From the NCBI RefSeq assembly GCF_019279795.1, contig NC_056740.1:231129932-231193931 (forward strand): a stretch of DNA of 64,000 nt, written 5' to 3'. The position numbers and the translations under genes were made by a program. The DNA is from Protopterus annectens. Lineage: Eukaryota > Chordata > Ceratodontiformes > Protopteridae. Positions 9,096-19,479 of this stretch are shown one piece after another. Below the pieces are notes generated by a model. The model did not search any database, was not told where the DNA came from, and worked only from the letters and a program-made list of their open reading frames with translations. The first letter of the stretch is position 1, and the number at the start of each line of letters is the position of its first letter.

Positions 9096-11972
9096 GGCAA
9101 TCTGAAGGTAATGCTACTCAATGCTAGAAGTCTAAACCTCAAAATGCACTCTCTTGAGGCACTTCTAAAAATGGAGAACATCGATATCTGTGCAGTAACT
9201 GAGACCTGGTTCAAGGCTCCAGAGAGCACCCCTGCAATACCAGGCTACAACCCTTACCACACTTTTCGGCCACCAAAGCAGGACCGAAACACTAAAGGTG
9301 GAGGAGTGTCAATATTCACCAAGGATATTCACACCACCAGGCTAGTTGCCCAAAACAATGCATCTGAAATTCTCCAGGTGCAACTAACACTAGGTAAGAC
9401 TGCAATCCAAATTGTAGCTTGCTACAGATCCCCCACCACACCCCAAGATTCTCACTACACCTTTCTAAACATAATGGAAAATATTAAGATAGAACCAAAC
9501 ACCCTAATACTGGGTGATTTTAACTACCCTGCCATTAACTGGGAAAGCTACTCATGTACCAACAGCTTTGCCTAACGGTTCTTGGAATTCATAAATTCCA
9601 ACGCCCTGGATCAACTAATCCATAGTCCCACCAGGGGCTCCAATATCCTAGACCTGGTCATTACCAACATGGGAAATCGATGCTCCACACCTATGGTCAC
9701 CCCCTCATTAGTCACGTCTGACCATAAGCTAATCACCCTTAACATCCACATCCCACCCCCCAGTAAGGAAACCTCCATAAAAAACTTCTCCAAAGCCAAC
9801 TTCATGCTACTCAAGTCAGAAGTGACAAACTTCATGACACCCATGCAGATGGGAGCTGAAAGTTCAACTGCTGAATCCTACACTAAGGCACTGTACGAGC
9901 ACATCCACTCATGCATAAATCGTGCCATCCCAAATAGAACTAAGATGCTCTCATCCAAAAAAAAGAAGCCAATCTGGTGGTCCCCTGCCATAAACAAACT
10001 TTACAACAAAAGGAAGAAACTGTTGCATAAAAGAGGAACATCCCAGGATGCAAAAAACTTCCTTACCAGCCTCAGTAAGAAACTGAGATCCCTCATAAAA
10101 TCCTCCAAAGCTAGTTACGAAAATAAAATTGCCAAAGATTCCAAAGACAACAACAAGGCATTCTATAACTATGTCAAGAATCTAAATGGCAATGCTCAGA
10201 TCTGCTCTGAGCTAAAACAGAATGGCATTAAATATACTGATCCCAAGGATATTGCCAATATCCTGGCAGATCGATTCAGTGCCAACTTCAACCCCCTCTC
10301 ACCCCCTAAATGGCCCATCTGAATACCAGAAGATTGCCAAATTCTGGTAATAATGGCCACACAGGTAAAAAACGCACTATCCAAAGCTAAGAATACAGCA
10401 TCCATGGGACCAGATGACATCCCGGGCTGTGTACTACATGAACTACAATATGAACTGGCACCTCACCTAAGTGTCATGTTTAATCATAGCCTCACCTCAG
10501 GTTTCATGCCCATTGAGTGGCACACAGCTACAGTTATCCCACTCCACAAGGGGGGATCCACCTTGGATCCCAGAAACTACTGTCCCATCAGTCTGACAAG
10601 CCTTATCTGCAAGGCCATGGAGCGTATTATCATGGAACTTATAAACAAAGACATTGACAACCTTCAAACACTGGACCCCACCCAGTTTGGGTTCGTGAAG
10701 GGCCGATCTTGTCTCCTAAACTTGATTGACTTCTTCGAATCAGTCTCCAGAGCCATGGGCAAGGGTAAGGTGGTCCACACAGCCTATCTAGACCTTGCCA
10801 AGGCCTTTGACACCATCCCCCACTCTGGAATCATAGATAAACTTACTAAGCTGGGCATTAATCCCTACGTCACCCAATGGGTTGCTAACTGGCTTACTGA
10901 TAGAACCCACACTGTAAAAGTAGCAGACTCCAAATCCAGCTCCAGACAAGTGACAAGTGGAGTATCTCAGGGTTCAGTCCTGGGACCGCTCTTGTTTGGC
11001 ATCTACTTCTCTGAAGTACAGGCCAACACTAAGGGACTCTGGATAACAAAGTTTGCAGATGACTGCAAACTGGGCGCCATTATTGAATCCCCAAATGATG
11101 TGGATACTCTACAAAAGGGCCTTACAGAAACAGATGCTTGGTGCCAGAGCCATGGGCTCAAGCTCAATGCTAAGAAATGTATAGTTATCCCCTTTGGGAA
11201 AAAACATGTATCTGTGAATTACCATATAGGTGGCAGTACACTAAACACCGAAACAGGTGGACAGTGGTCTCACCTTCGATAACCACATCGCCACAACAGT
11301 CAGGAAATCCTTCTATGTGGCACACCTCATCACTAAGGGCTTTTCATCCAGAAAAAAGGAGGGCATTGTCCCACTGTACTCATCCCTCATTAGACCCATT
11401 ATAGAATACAATGCCCCGTTTGGTATGTACCTCTCAAGACATCTGCAACAACTGAAAATGCCACAGAAATACCTCACTAAAAGAATCACAGGCCTAAAGC
11501 AGATGCCCTATGCTGACCGCCTTAAAAAACTCCAGCTATACTCTGTCGCATATCGTCTACTCAGAGGCGATCTTTGCTTAACATACAAGGCCATGTCAAA
11601 CCCAGAGCTGTTGGACATGCTACACTTAAAGAAATCCCAATCCCTCAGAGCCACATGCTCCAGGGATCTAAACCTTGTCACCACAATAAACAAAACATGC
11701 TGGAGGAATAGGTTCCTGACCCAGAGACTCCCCAGACTCTGGAATAGGCTGCCCATACATGTCAAGCAGAGTGCCTCTTTGGTCCTCTTCAAAAGGAACC
11801 TTGACGATTGGATGGGAGAAAGGAAATTCACCCAGGGGATCACATCAGTCGCCCTGCTAGACAGGGGTCCAGGGAAGTAAATAGTGTGGGAAGAAATAGC
11901 CAGGGAATTGTTATGGCTAGGCTTGTATAGGCCCTAGGGCTGATAGCCTAGTACCAACCTATGAACCTATGA
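9095..11972 (+). mobile_element. CR1-like LINE copy A (young, nearly complete ORF2)
   Basis: Contains the endonuclease, reverse transcriptase and C-terminal regions followed by the 3' tail GGCTAGGCTTGTATAGGCCC ... CCTATGAACCTATGAA. It is almost identical to copy D (48203-50262) where they overlap, so both were inserted recently from the same subfamily. No A-rich tail is present, and the family ends in the short repeat CCTATGAA, as CR1/L2-group LINEs end in short repeats. The 5' limit is an estimate from where similarity to the 60-kb copy begins. Confidence 0.9.
9100..11880 (+). pseudogene. CR1-like ORF2: APE endonuclease-reverse transcriptase (copy A)
   Basis: The endonuclease motifs appear as LLNARSL, VTETWF, GGVSIF, ACYRSP, LGDFNYP and SDHKLI. 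These include the Asn and Glu residues, the GDFN motif and the SDH motif typical of APE nucleases. RT motifs are NYCPISL, YLDLAKAFDTIP (motif A), GVSQGSVLGPLLFG (motif B) and KFADD (motif C). The C-terminal region ends SVALLDRGPGK. Breaks are few: TAA at 9573 (CAA in the family, after SFA), TGA at 10321 (TCA in copy D), and a small deletion near 11245 that changes frame. The protein would nick target DNA and reverse-transcribe the element's RNA there. No intact protein is expected from this copy. Confidence 0.9.
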
Positions 11973-11984
11973 ACAAACTGGAAA

Positions 11985-12545
11985 GGAGACAGAAATATTC
12001 AGAATAAGGAAGACGGGAGACTGCATGACACAGGAGGGCAAGGCGATAAAAAAATTAGAGAGTATTACCTAAGAATACATAAAAAAAGAATGGAAAACAA
12101 GCGTTTGTGGTACTAGTCAGAGAAAGAAAAAGAGAGAGACTGGGTCAATATGAAGTGATGGAGAAGCACTAGGAGAGTATATACAAAGAGATCGATGACT
12201 GGATGAATACCTGATTGAGTTCTAGGAACACAGAACAGTGACAAATGACTGCAGACCAGTTTCACTGATAAATAATGGGGTTAAAATTAAGTATATATAA
12301 AATAATCCCAGAAGGACAAAATGGATTTGAGAAGGGCTCTAGACCAGATGTAACCTGGTAGGCAATGGCAGAGTTCATTCCAATGAGAGACAAATGGAGA
12401 GATTGAAAGCATGAGTAATCTTATTTGACCTCCAAAAGGATTTTAATGTGATGAGGTGGGAATTCTTGTATGAAGTGTTAGAACAGAAGGATATGGGGAA
12501 ATAATTCATAAAGTAGACAAACGCAACGTCCAAGAAATGAAAAAC
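11985..12545 (+). mobile_element. Decayed L1/Tx1-like RT fragment
   Basis: Broken + strand frames give NDCRPVSLINN, then QNGFEKGSRPD and a segment like LTSKRILM..GGNSCMKC. These resemble the NYRPISLLN, QxGFxxGR and DLQKAFDxVxWEFL motifs of L1/Tx1-clade reverse transcriptases. It lies directly after copy A, and the purine-rich sequence before copy A may be the other part of the same element. Many stops are present. The clade assignment is tentative. Confidence 0.45.
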
Positions 12546-12559
12546 AAAGATAGTCATTA

Positions 12560-13310
12560 GTAGTGGGTGAAGGATGCCTTGTATGCCAGACACGGGTCAC
12601 ATCTTAGCAGTCTGTAGGATACTGAGTATAGTGACAGGGCTTTGAGTTGGTCTGTGTAGGGCATGTTGTTTAGATCATGTATCTTTTTAGTAAGGTATCT
12701 ATGTGGGCATTCCAGTCGTTGTATATGTCTAGACAGATACATACCAAACGGGACATTATACTCAATGGGTGGACATAATGAGGGATGAGTAAAATGCCAC
12801 AATGACATCCCGAGATCTAATCCTTTACTTTGTAAGCTGTGCAATATGGAAGGATTTTCTTACAACAATGGATACATGTTGGTCAAAAGTTAGGTCACTG
12901 TCCACATAAATTGCCAAATCCTGGACAATTACATCAACTGTTAAGGGTGTGTTGTCAATGTGGTAGTTCCATAGGGTACATGACTTACCAAAGGATACAA
13001 TAATGCATTTTTTGGCATTTAGTTTCAGTCCGTGATTTTGGCACCAGTTATTTATTTGGGACAAACCTTTCTACAGGATGGTTAAGTCATTTGGGGATTC
13101 AGTGACAGCTCCTAGTCTGCAGTCATCTGCAAACTTAGCCGGAGCCCTTTGGTATTTGCTTTTACTTCAGAAAAGTGGAAGCCAAATAGGACAGGTCCCA
13201 GCACAGAACCTTTAAGGACTCCACTGGTGACTGGTCCCTTTGTGGAGGCAACTACCCATATTTTGACTTCAGTTGTCCTATCTGTGAGCTAGTTAGGAAT
13301 CTAGAGGGTT
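12560..13310 (-). mobile_element. CR1-like LINE fragment lacking its 3' end (copy G)
   Basis: On the minus strand the frames read NNWCQNHGLKLNAKKCIIVSFGK (12825-13064) and then IEYNVPFGMYLSRHIQRLECPHRYLTKKI ... YRLLRCDPCLAYK (12557-12844), matching the region after the RT palm. Palm traces (GVLKGSVLGPVLFGF-like, FADDCRLGA-like) extend to about 13310. The copy stops before the C-terminal 100 residues and has no family tail, which is unusual for target-primed insertion and implies a later deletion or rearrangement. Confidence 0.75.
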
Positions 13311-13855
13311 AGACTTCACACTGTTGTCCCCACAACCTACCTTGTTTTAAACAAATGTACTCAGTACTCAAAATGTGATTTGCCTCTTGCAATTTGTGAA
13401 GGACACATTGTTTTCAACTGTTGCTCGTTACAAGCATTTAAAATGCTATTCTGTAGCTGCATTGCTATCAGGTAAACATGTTTTGCATAGGGCTGTAGAA
13501 CAGACACTAGTTTTAAAGACTGTTATAAGCATTCTGTGCACGTTGGACTATAAAGTTTCTAAGATGTGCTTAGAACACATGCAACAATTTGAGCACAAGA
13601 AGTATGTCTACCTACACAACCTTGTTAGTCACATGACCTTTTTTCTTAGTGTCTAAATTTAACAGCTTCAGTTTCATCTTTACATGCACACACAGGCACA
13701 CACATGCACACATTATTTTGCATTATTTATTTATTTAGTCATGTAAGCATGTTTGCTATAGGCATATAGTAAGCACTAGACAGTTCCAAACATTCTGCGC
13801 TCTAGCTACACTCACAAACAAGCTAAGCAGATACACTATTTATTTATTTTTTTAA
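13310..13855. other. No gene recognised
   Basis: A/T-rich sequence with a short CACACA-rich patch near 13685-13710. The open frame at 13375-13656 has no recognisable domain. I see no RNA gene or complete element here. Confidence 0.5.
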
Positions 13856-14895
13856 TTATTTGCATTTGTTTACCGGGGTAGTCTACTGGGATGTGGAGCC
13901 CATTTTCAGTGGAGGTCCGAGGAGAAAAGTTCCAAGAGTAATACGTACACATAGAATATCACATAGTTACAGCAAGCATAAAGAAACAAATCTTATATAA
14001 TATAATAGGTAATATACACTCCCTAAGAACAATTCAAAACTAGCAACAATTTTAAGTGAATACAGCAGAGGGTATTAAGAACAATGCAAAAGTAGCAGCA
14101 GTTTTAAGTAAATACATCATTGGGTACATATATATGTTTGGATACATAACAGATGAAATAACAAGAATGACAAAGGTATACAGGAACATCTGTACCAAGA
14201 ATGACTAAATTTCATGGTTGTATCTGACTGTATGAACAGTAAGATGTAACAGATTATCTTGATTTAAAGTAAAAGATTATACTTCAGGTCTGTATTCAGC
14301 AGAGGAGGTTAGGTTTTGAGAGGGGTACAGGTGCAAATCCAGGTGGAAGATGGGTAGCCTTTTAATGAGGTTTTGAAAGCATTAAGCCTTTGGCAAATTC
14401 TGATAGTAATTGGCAGGGCATTCCGTGCGTTGGCTACAGAATAGGGGTAGAGAAGTTGACCAGCTGGCAGCTTAGGTTTTAGAACTGTCTGAAGGTGCTG
14501 ATTCCTTGATCTGAAAGGTCTATTTGGATGGTAGGAACTGAATATTAGGTTAAGAGCAGGGCAGTCTGATGGTTTACAGATACATTTATGTGCTATGATT
14601 AGTTATAGGTAGGAAAGATAGTAAGGAAATTCAAGCCAGTTCAGAGACCGAAGAGTAGAACAATGATGGGTAAGGTGTTGGGTATTTGTAGCAAATTTGG
14701 TGATTTTGTTGTAGCAAGACTCGAGTTTAGATATTAGAGAGGAGTATAGGTTGGTTAGCAGAGGAGCACCATACAGGACAGAGGGTAGTAGGTAAGTGGA
14801 GGCTAGAACTTGTTTTGTGGTGGGATTGAGGAAGGATTAATGCCTATAGAGGAGTCCTAGCTTTTGGTGAGTTTTGCTGATGGTATGGTGAATGT
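13855..14895 (-). mobile_element. Second LINE type, 3' half (RT C-terminus and 3' UTR)
   Basis: The minus strand gives VLASTYLLPSVLYGAPLL, STLRSLNWLEFPYYLSYL, FRSRNQHLQTVL and YSVANARNALPITIR. These are the LxWL, R.LRS and ARN.LP motifs of the C-terminal part of Jockey/CR1/L2/Rex1-group RTs, and the protein is distinct from the dominant CR1-like family. The 3' UTR reaches about 13855, where GACCTCCACTGAAAATGGGC and GGTAAACAAATGCAAA resemble the tail of the type A SINE. A 50-bp duplication lies at about 14027-14125. The 5' half is at 16880-17760, separated by a CR1 fragment. Confidence 0.7.
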
Positions 14896-14899
14896 GTAA

Positions 14900-16857
14900 A
14901 GCAAATTTCATTTTTTGCTATTTTTTACCTGAAATACCTTCTTTTGCTTACCTCGAACAAACTTAAACTGTTTTTTTAACTGTTTGTTGCATTATATAGT
15001 ATCTGCACTTAAAGTTTAATTTAGTTAAAAATTGGTCGAAAGTTGTTTGTTTGTTTGTTAATTTAACTGTTGAGGCTGCCCACTAAAGTGTGCTAGCCTG
15101 TGTAACTGATTTATTATTGTTTCCTGCATTTCTGTGTGCTTTCTATCTCAAAAACAAAAAAACCCCCAAAAAATATCCTTTTTTTCCCCGCCTCTCCTCG
15201 ACTAGTATACAGGCTTTGCTGTATTCTGGGCTGTGGTGTAGTTCCTGTGGTGTCCATTGCCTTACTTGGATAGAAGGAAGTTTCTTTGCTCACCAGTGGG
15301 AGTGGGGAGCCTTGAACAGCCTATCTGTCCCTGAAGGAGTGACCTCAGCACAAGTGCTTGTAGTAATTGGTTGTTTTGGACCATTTCTAGCTCTTTTGAA
15401 GTTCCCTGTTTAAAATCCGCCTCTGAGCATTTTTTTTCTGGCTATACTACTCAGCAACAGCTCCTCGTGGTCCTGCAGAGTGGTCCTAGCAGCAGAGAAC
15501 TGAGAAAAGTGACTACTTTCCTGATTTAAGTATTTTTTGCTGTTTTTTACCTGAAATACCTTCCCTTGCTTACCTTGAACAAGCTTAAACTGTTTTTTTA
15601 ACTGTTTGTTGCATTATATATTATCTGCACTTAAAGTTTCATTTAGTCGAAAATTGGTTGAAAGTTGTTTGTTTGTTTGTTAATTTAACTGTTGAGGCTG
15701 CCCACTAAAGTGTGCTAACCTGTGTAACTGATTTATTACTGTTTCCTGCATTTCTGTGTGCTTTCTATCTCAAAAACAAAAAAAAAAACAAAAAAATCCT
15801 TGTTTTCTCGCCTCTCCTCGACTAGTTTAGACCAGTATACAGGCTTTGCTGTATTCTGGGCTGTGGTGTCCATTGCCTTACTTGGATAGAAGGAAGTTTC
15901 TTTGCTCACCAGTGGGAGTGGGGAGCCTTGAGCAGCCTATCTGTCCCTGAAGGAGTGACCTCAGCACAAGAGCTTGTAGTAATTGGTTGTTTTGGACCAT
16001 TTCTAGCTCTTTTGAAGTTCCCTGTTTAAAATCCGCATTTGCACAGCTTTGTGTGGTTGTGCGGATAGCGCAGCGCCGGTTAAACAAGGTTAAACTTTTT
16101 CTGGCTCCGACAAGTCTGCTCTTCAAATTTTCCCTTAAGAAAGCTCTACTCTTATATTAATCTAGTCTAATTGCTTTATTATAAGCCTAGCACTTGTTCT
16201 CAAAACCTCTCTTCTAAGTAAGCACTCGCTAACTAAATTAAGCACTACATCCACCTACCTTCCCTGTGAGTACCCACTTCCCTTAAAGGCACAGCACTCC
16301 CTTATAATATTCTAGCATGTTGAGTGGTAGATTGCTGGCATCCTCTCTGGTTCAGCTGGTTAATCTGGGAATCTTGAGACAATGCTACAATTGTCTCATG
16401 TACACAGACAACCCTCTCCTCCTCCCAACAAACACAAATATATGTGAGAGATGCAACTATATAGCCAAACTGGAGGCTGAACTCTCTCAACTCAGGACTG
16501 GCAAGACAAGACAGGAGGAGAAGGTAACCACACACACACCAAACCCAGTCCCACATAGACCTACCACAACTGCAAACCAAACACATAAAAACACAAAGAC
16601 ATACTCAGAGGCTCTAACAAAAAACTTACCAAAACAACAGAGGCTCCCAAAGCAGACACCCAAAAATCCACCACCTCAAAACATAACACATGCATCACAT
16701 ACTTCAATAAATCAGTGTGTCAAACAATCACAGCCCTTAAGGCCAAACACCATGCCTGATACACTAGTAATAGGTGACTCTATAGTCAGACACACTGACG
16801 TTCCACTTACCAGGCTGAACAAGGAGAGGGTAACGGTGAGCTGCTCATTAACTATTA
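14900..16857 (+). mobile_element. CR1-like LINE 5' fragment (5' UTR repeats plus ORF1 start)
   Basis: Holds a 5' UTR with two tandem units followed by the beginning of the element's first coding region. It ends abruptly inside the esterase domain at about 16852 (GTGAGCTGC), with no RT and no 3' tail, so it is not a standard 5'-truncated insertion. Similarity to the 59.7-60.4 kb copy starts around 16130 and continues through the coding part. It lies in opposite orientation inside the second LINE type. Confidence 0.75.
14913..16060 (+). repeat. CR1 5' UTR tandem duplication, 622-bp period
   Basis: TTTTTTACCTGAAATACC occurs at 14921 and again at 15543. The following 480 bp, including GCCTCTCCTCGACTAG and CTGTCCCTGAAGGAGTGACC, is repeated at high similarity up to about 15415 and 16036. 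Tandem 5' UTR units are known from other LINEs, where they act as promoter monomers. That role here is inference. Confidence 0.8.
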
Positions 16858-16877
16858 CTCCTAATTTTTTTGTGTGA
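16317..16877 (+). pseudogene. CR1-like ORF1 N-terminus: zinc-binding motif, coil, start of SGNH esterase
   Basis: An open frame of 186 codons; the last ten or so (after VTVSCS) belong to flanking sequence. Residues about 23-26 (CYNC) and 43-46 (CERC) form a C-x2-C-x16-C-x2-C pattern that could bind zinc. IAKLEAELSQLR follows as a short coil. A Pro/Thr/Asn/Gln-rich linker runs to residue about 143. LVIGDSIVRHTD (residues about 149-160) is block I of an SGNH/GDSL hydrolase with the nucleophile Ser. Esterase domains of this type are known in CR1 ORF1 proteins. The rest of the domain is missing here, but it is present in the 60-kb copy. Confidence 0.75.
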
Positions 16878-16879
16878 GA

Positions 16880-17760
16880 AACTACTTCAATTGTGGTGTT
16901 ATTTTAGGAAAGTATGGTGAAATTGCCCTTATTTACATAAGTATTCTTCATGGGGTGAAAAGCATGAACTTGGTTTTGAGTTAGATGGTTTAGTATTTGA
17001 GTATGTATGCATCTTTCCAAGATTTTTGAGATGGGTGAGAGAATGGCTATTGGTCTGAAGTTTGAGATATCAGTTTTGTTGCAACCTTTATGAAGAGGAA
17101 GAATAAATCCTTTTTTCAATATTAAAGGGACATAAGATTAAAGAATGGCTCTATTTAGGAGTATAACAATTGGGTGGGCAATAGCTTCAGCTGCTATTTT
17201 TAGGAAATGTGCAGGTAGGTTGTTGGGAGTGCAGGAGCAAGGTTTGAGCTTGATAAGTATTTTTTTATTGTGGTAAAAGGAATGGGTTTAAAAGTAAATA
17301 TGGAAGTAGTTTGGGTAGAGTAGAGGGAGAGCAAGGAGATAGTTTTGAAGGAATTGAAGGGTTTGAGTTGCTATGGAATTGGGGAAAAGTAGTAGTAATG
17401 CGTGCTACATTGTCGATAAAGTGAAAATTGTAGTGGTTAAATCTTTGGGTTTTTTTTCAGGGTGTGGACTAGGGTTGCTTTTTGTGCCTGGACTTAGAAA
17501 TGCTGTAATGGAGTTCCAGATTGTTTTGGGTTTAGCTTTTGGTCATTCTGAAGTTTTAGGTAATGCTTTTTTATCTTTGACGACCACTTTCTTTACTTAG
17601 TTTCTTAGTTGTTTGAACTTCAGAAGGTAAGATGGGTCTTTATTTTCTAGCCACTTTTTTCAACTTTTTGTCTTTGTCTCTCAAAAAGCCAGACCTGTTT
17701 TTTTTTTATTCTCTTAAGACCGGGGTGAATCTATTTAGGAATGTAGAGTTGAATTAATTC
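16880..17760 (-). mobile_element. Second LINE type, 5' half (RT finger region)
   Basis: The minus strand frame at 16904-17119 reads KKGFILPLHKGCNKTDISNFRPIAILSPISKILERCIHTQ, the classic motif before the RT palm (PLxKG ... FRPIAxLSxISKILE). Upstream sequence to about 17760 is decayed but has the same orientation. It is probably the 5' half of the LINE at 13855-14895. The palm itself is not visible between the two pieces, so the split involved loss of sequence. Confidence 0.65.
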
Positions 17761-17829
17761 ACGTTTTCATTTAATAGGTGAGTTATCAGATACACTAACA
17801 GTTAAAAGATAGAAACACGGTTTCCCAGT

Positions 17830-18412
17830 CATACCTCTCAATTGTCTCCAGATTTTCGCAGAATGTCCAGATTTTTGCTTCATAATTTTGGTCCGTTCCT
17901 CATAAAATCTGTGGTTGTCTGGCAAGTCATTGATAGGGTTGCCACCTTTTCAAATGGCCGACACATACCCACGGTCAGTACAAAGGATAGAACTTAACTT
18001 TTTTTCCTAAATAAAAGCTTATTCTTGTAGCAGTTTAGTTGCTTATTATGTTTCTTGTAACATTTAGGTATTTTAGATAAATAAATAACTATTTTATGCA
18101 ACTATTACATAAAATATGGGACATAATTATGTCCTACAATCTCAGGACATTTGCCTTTTTAATATTTTTTGTCAGGACACAACTGCCCAAAGAGGGACTG
18201 TCCCTCTCAAAGTGGGACAGGTGGTAACCCTAGTCATTGAGGTCTGACGTCACTAAATAATAATGCACAGCACATGAGTTTCAAACTTCTTTCTTTCAGA
18301 ACGGGCAATATAATGCAAAACCTGTTAATCTACTAACTGCTTAAGTTTATAAAAGCAATATTTAAAATCCGCCCTTTTGGCCTTGTTCAGATTTCTTGAG
18401 CTAAGAGGATGA
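17830..18412. mobile_element. MITE of the CATACCTCTCAA family, interrupted
   Basis: Begins CATACCTCTCAATTGTC and contains the family body (CCAGATTTTTG, GTCCGTTCCTCATAAAATC, AGCAATATTTAAAAT) seen also at 5970, 19251 and 25863. The right end is degenerate (TTGAGCTAAGAGGATG). A hAT-like element sits inside at 17934-18232. Confidence 0.65.
17934..18232. mobile_element. hAT-like non-autonomous element with 8-bp target duplication
   Basis: The terminal inverted repeats are TAGGGTTGCCACC (left) and GGTGGTAACCCTA (right). They are flanked by a perfect 8-bp duplication GTCATTGA (17926-17933 and 18233-18240), the hAT target size. The 299-bp element has no coding capacity. A related left end, TAGGGTTGCCACC, occurs at 39721. 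Confidence 0.8.
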
Positions 18413-18414
18413 AA

Positions 18415-18803
18415 ATAACCAACTTGCATTATCATCAGCGAAAATTCCATTTTTTTTCCGGGGGGCGCTAGGATTAGTTTTTGTTTTACGAAACACGTAA
18501 TGTTCAACAAAATACTCAATGTAATACATAATTATTGTAAAATGTGCCATTTGTAATAACTATTTTTCTCAAACCTTTCTTTACAGCTACATGGGGCGGG
18601 TTTTTAGTTTTGTGGGCGTGTATCGTTCTTAAGAAACTGCTGAGAGCCCAGTGACACGTCAGAAATAGGTCTCTACCAATCCCGTAAGGCTGTAGAACCC
18701 GGTAGTGATGATGGCGTTTGGATGTTGAGGGCCTTATAGTAATGACAATGCACTGATGGCTGTACATGGTTTCTCTTTAGTAGACTGTAAGTTGAACAAC
18801 TAA
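18415..18803 (+). promoter_or_regulatory. selenos: SELENOS upstream region / presumed promoter and 5' UTR
   Basis: This stretch between the MITE and exon 1 is free of recognisable repeats. It carries two GC/GT-box-like sites (GGGGCGGG at about 18594 and GTGGGCGTG at about 18612) and a TGACACGTCA element at 18652-18661. No TATA box stands out. The transcription start cannot be fixed from sequence, and part of the stretch may be 5' UTR. Human SELENOS is induced by ER stress, so the ACGT-containing site is of interest. Confidence 0.45.
18652..18662 (-). promoter_or_regulatory. UPRE-like site (TGACGTG core)
   Basis: The minus strand reads CTGACGTGTCA, which contains the TGACGTG core bound by XBP1/ATF6-type bZIP factors. 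It lies about 150 bp before the SELENOS start codon. A single short match can occur by chance. Confidence 0.35.
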
Positions 18804-18891
18804 ATGAAAATGGAGATGGAGGAGGATGATAAAATATTAGACCGCAAACCTGTGGTGGAATCAGAGGGGCTGCAGTTTCTGCAACAAACAG
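18804..18891 (+). CDS. selenos: Selenoprotein S (SELENOS/VIMP), coding exon 1
   Basis: SELENOS is a single-pass ER membrane protein that binds VCP/p97 and Derlins in ER-associated degradation. This exon encodes 29 residues plus one base; VESEGLQFLQQT aligns with ETEGLRFLHTT of human SELENOS. A TAA at 18801 lies just before the first ATG, fixing the upstream limit. The second ATG (18810) has A at -3 and G at +4 and may be the real start, giving a length closer to other vertebrates. The donor is G|GTGAGT at 18892. The exon ends in phase 1, and the split Val codon (G/TG) is completed by exon 2. Confidence 0.85.
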
Positions 18892-19250
18892 GTGAGTAGT
18901 AAATATAAAAGATGTGATGCAACTACAGAGCAATTGTTTATTTTGCCAAATACATACAGGTCGGTATAGTGTATTGATCAGCTACTGTGTCAAATGCTAG
19001 TATTAGAACTAATTATAGAGGAATGTGATCATGTAATTTTAAGATACTCTCTTGCCATTCACGCTGTGTTAACGAGACATAGAAGTTGTGGCAAGTTTCA
19101 CTTTTTAACAAGTTTATCTTTTAAATTGTCTTCGCTTTTCATTTTGCTGGCAGATTAGCGGTTGCCCTGCCCCCAGTCTTTTTCTGTTTCTGGTATACAT
19201 TGCCTTTGAAAACTTGTATAGGATTATTTCTGAAAATAATTCTGGAAAAT

Positions 19251-19475
19251 GTGCCTCTCAGCTGTCCAGATTTTCTGAGAATGTCCAAGATTTTTATGTT
19301 CCTCGTAAAATGAGTTTTTCTAGGCAAATATCTGAGGATTGAAGACTTTATGTCCCAGAAAATGCACGTTCAGACAAAACTTGATATTCTATCAACTTGG
19401 CTTTTGCCCCCCCCCCCCCCCCCAAATTATTGTAGGCTTTGTCCAGATTTTTTGCTTTGAGGTTGAAAGGTATGC
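19251..19475. mobile_element. Diverged MITE of the CATACCTCTCAA family
   Basis: Shares CCTCTCA, CTGTCCAGATTTTC, the GTTCCTCGTAAAAT segment and GGCTTTGTCCAGATTTTTTG with the copies at 5970, 17830 and 25863, and ends GAGGTTGAAAGGTATGC. It has acquired a run of 18 C (about 19407-19424). Confidence 0.6.
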
Positions 19476-19479
19476 TTGA

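Noticed and set aside
8463-9229. Several long minus-strand frames rich in Ser, Phe and Leu
   Set aside because: They lie opposite an A/G-rich stretch, lack domains, and the + strand carries the CR1 sequence at the right end.
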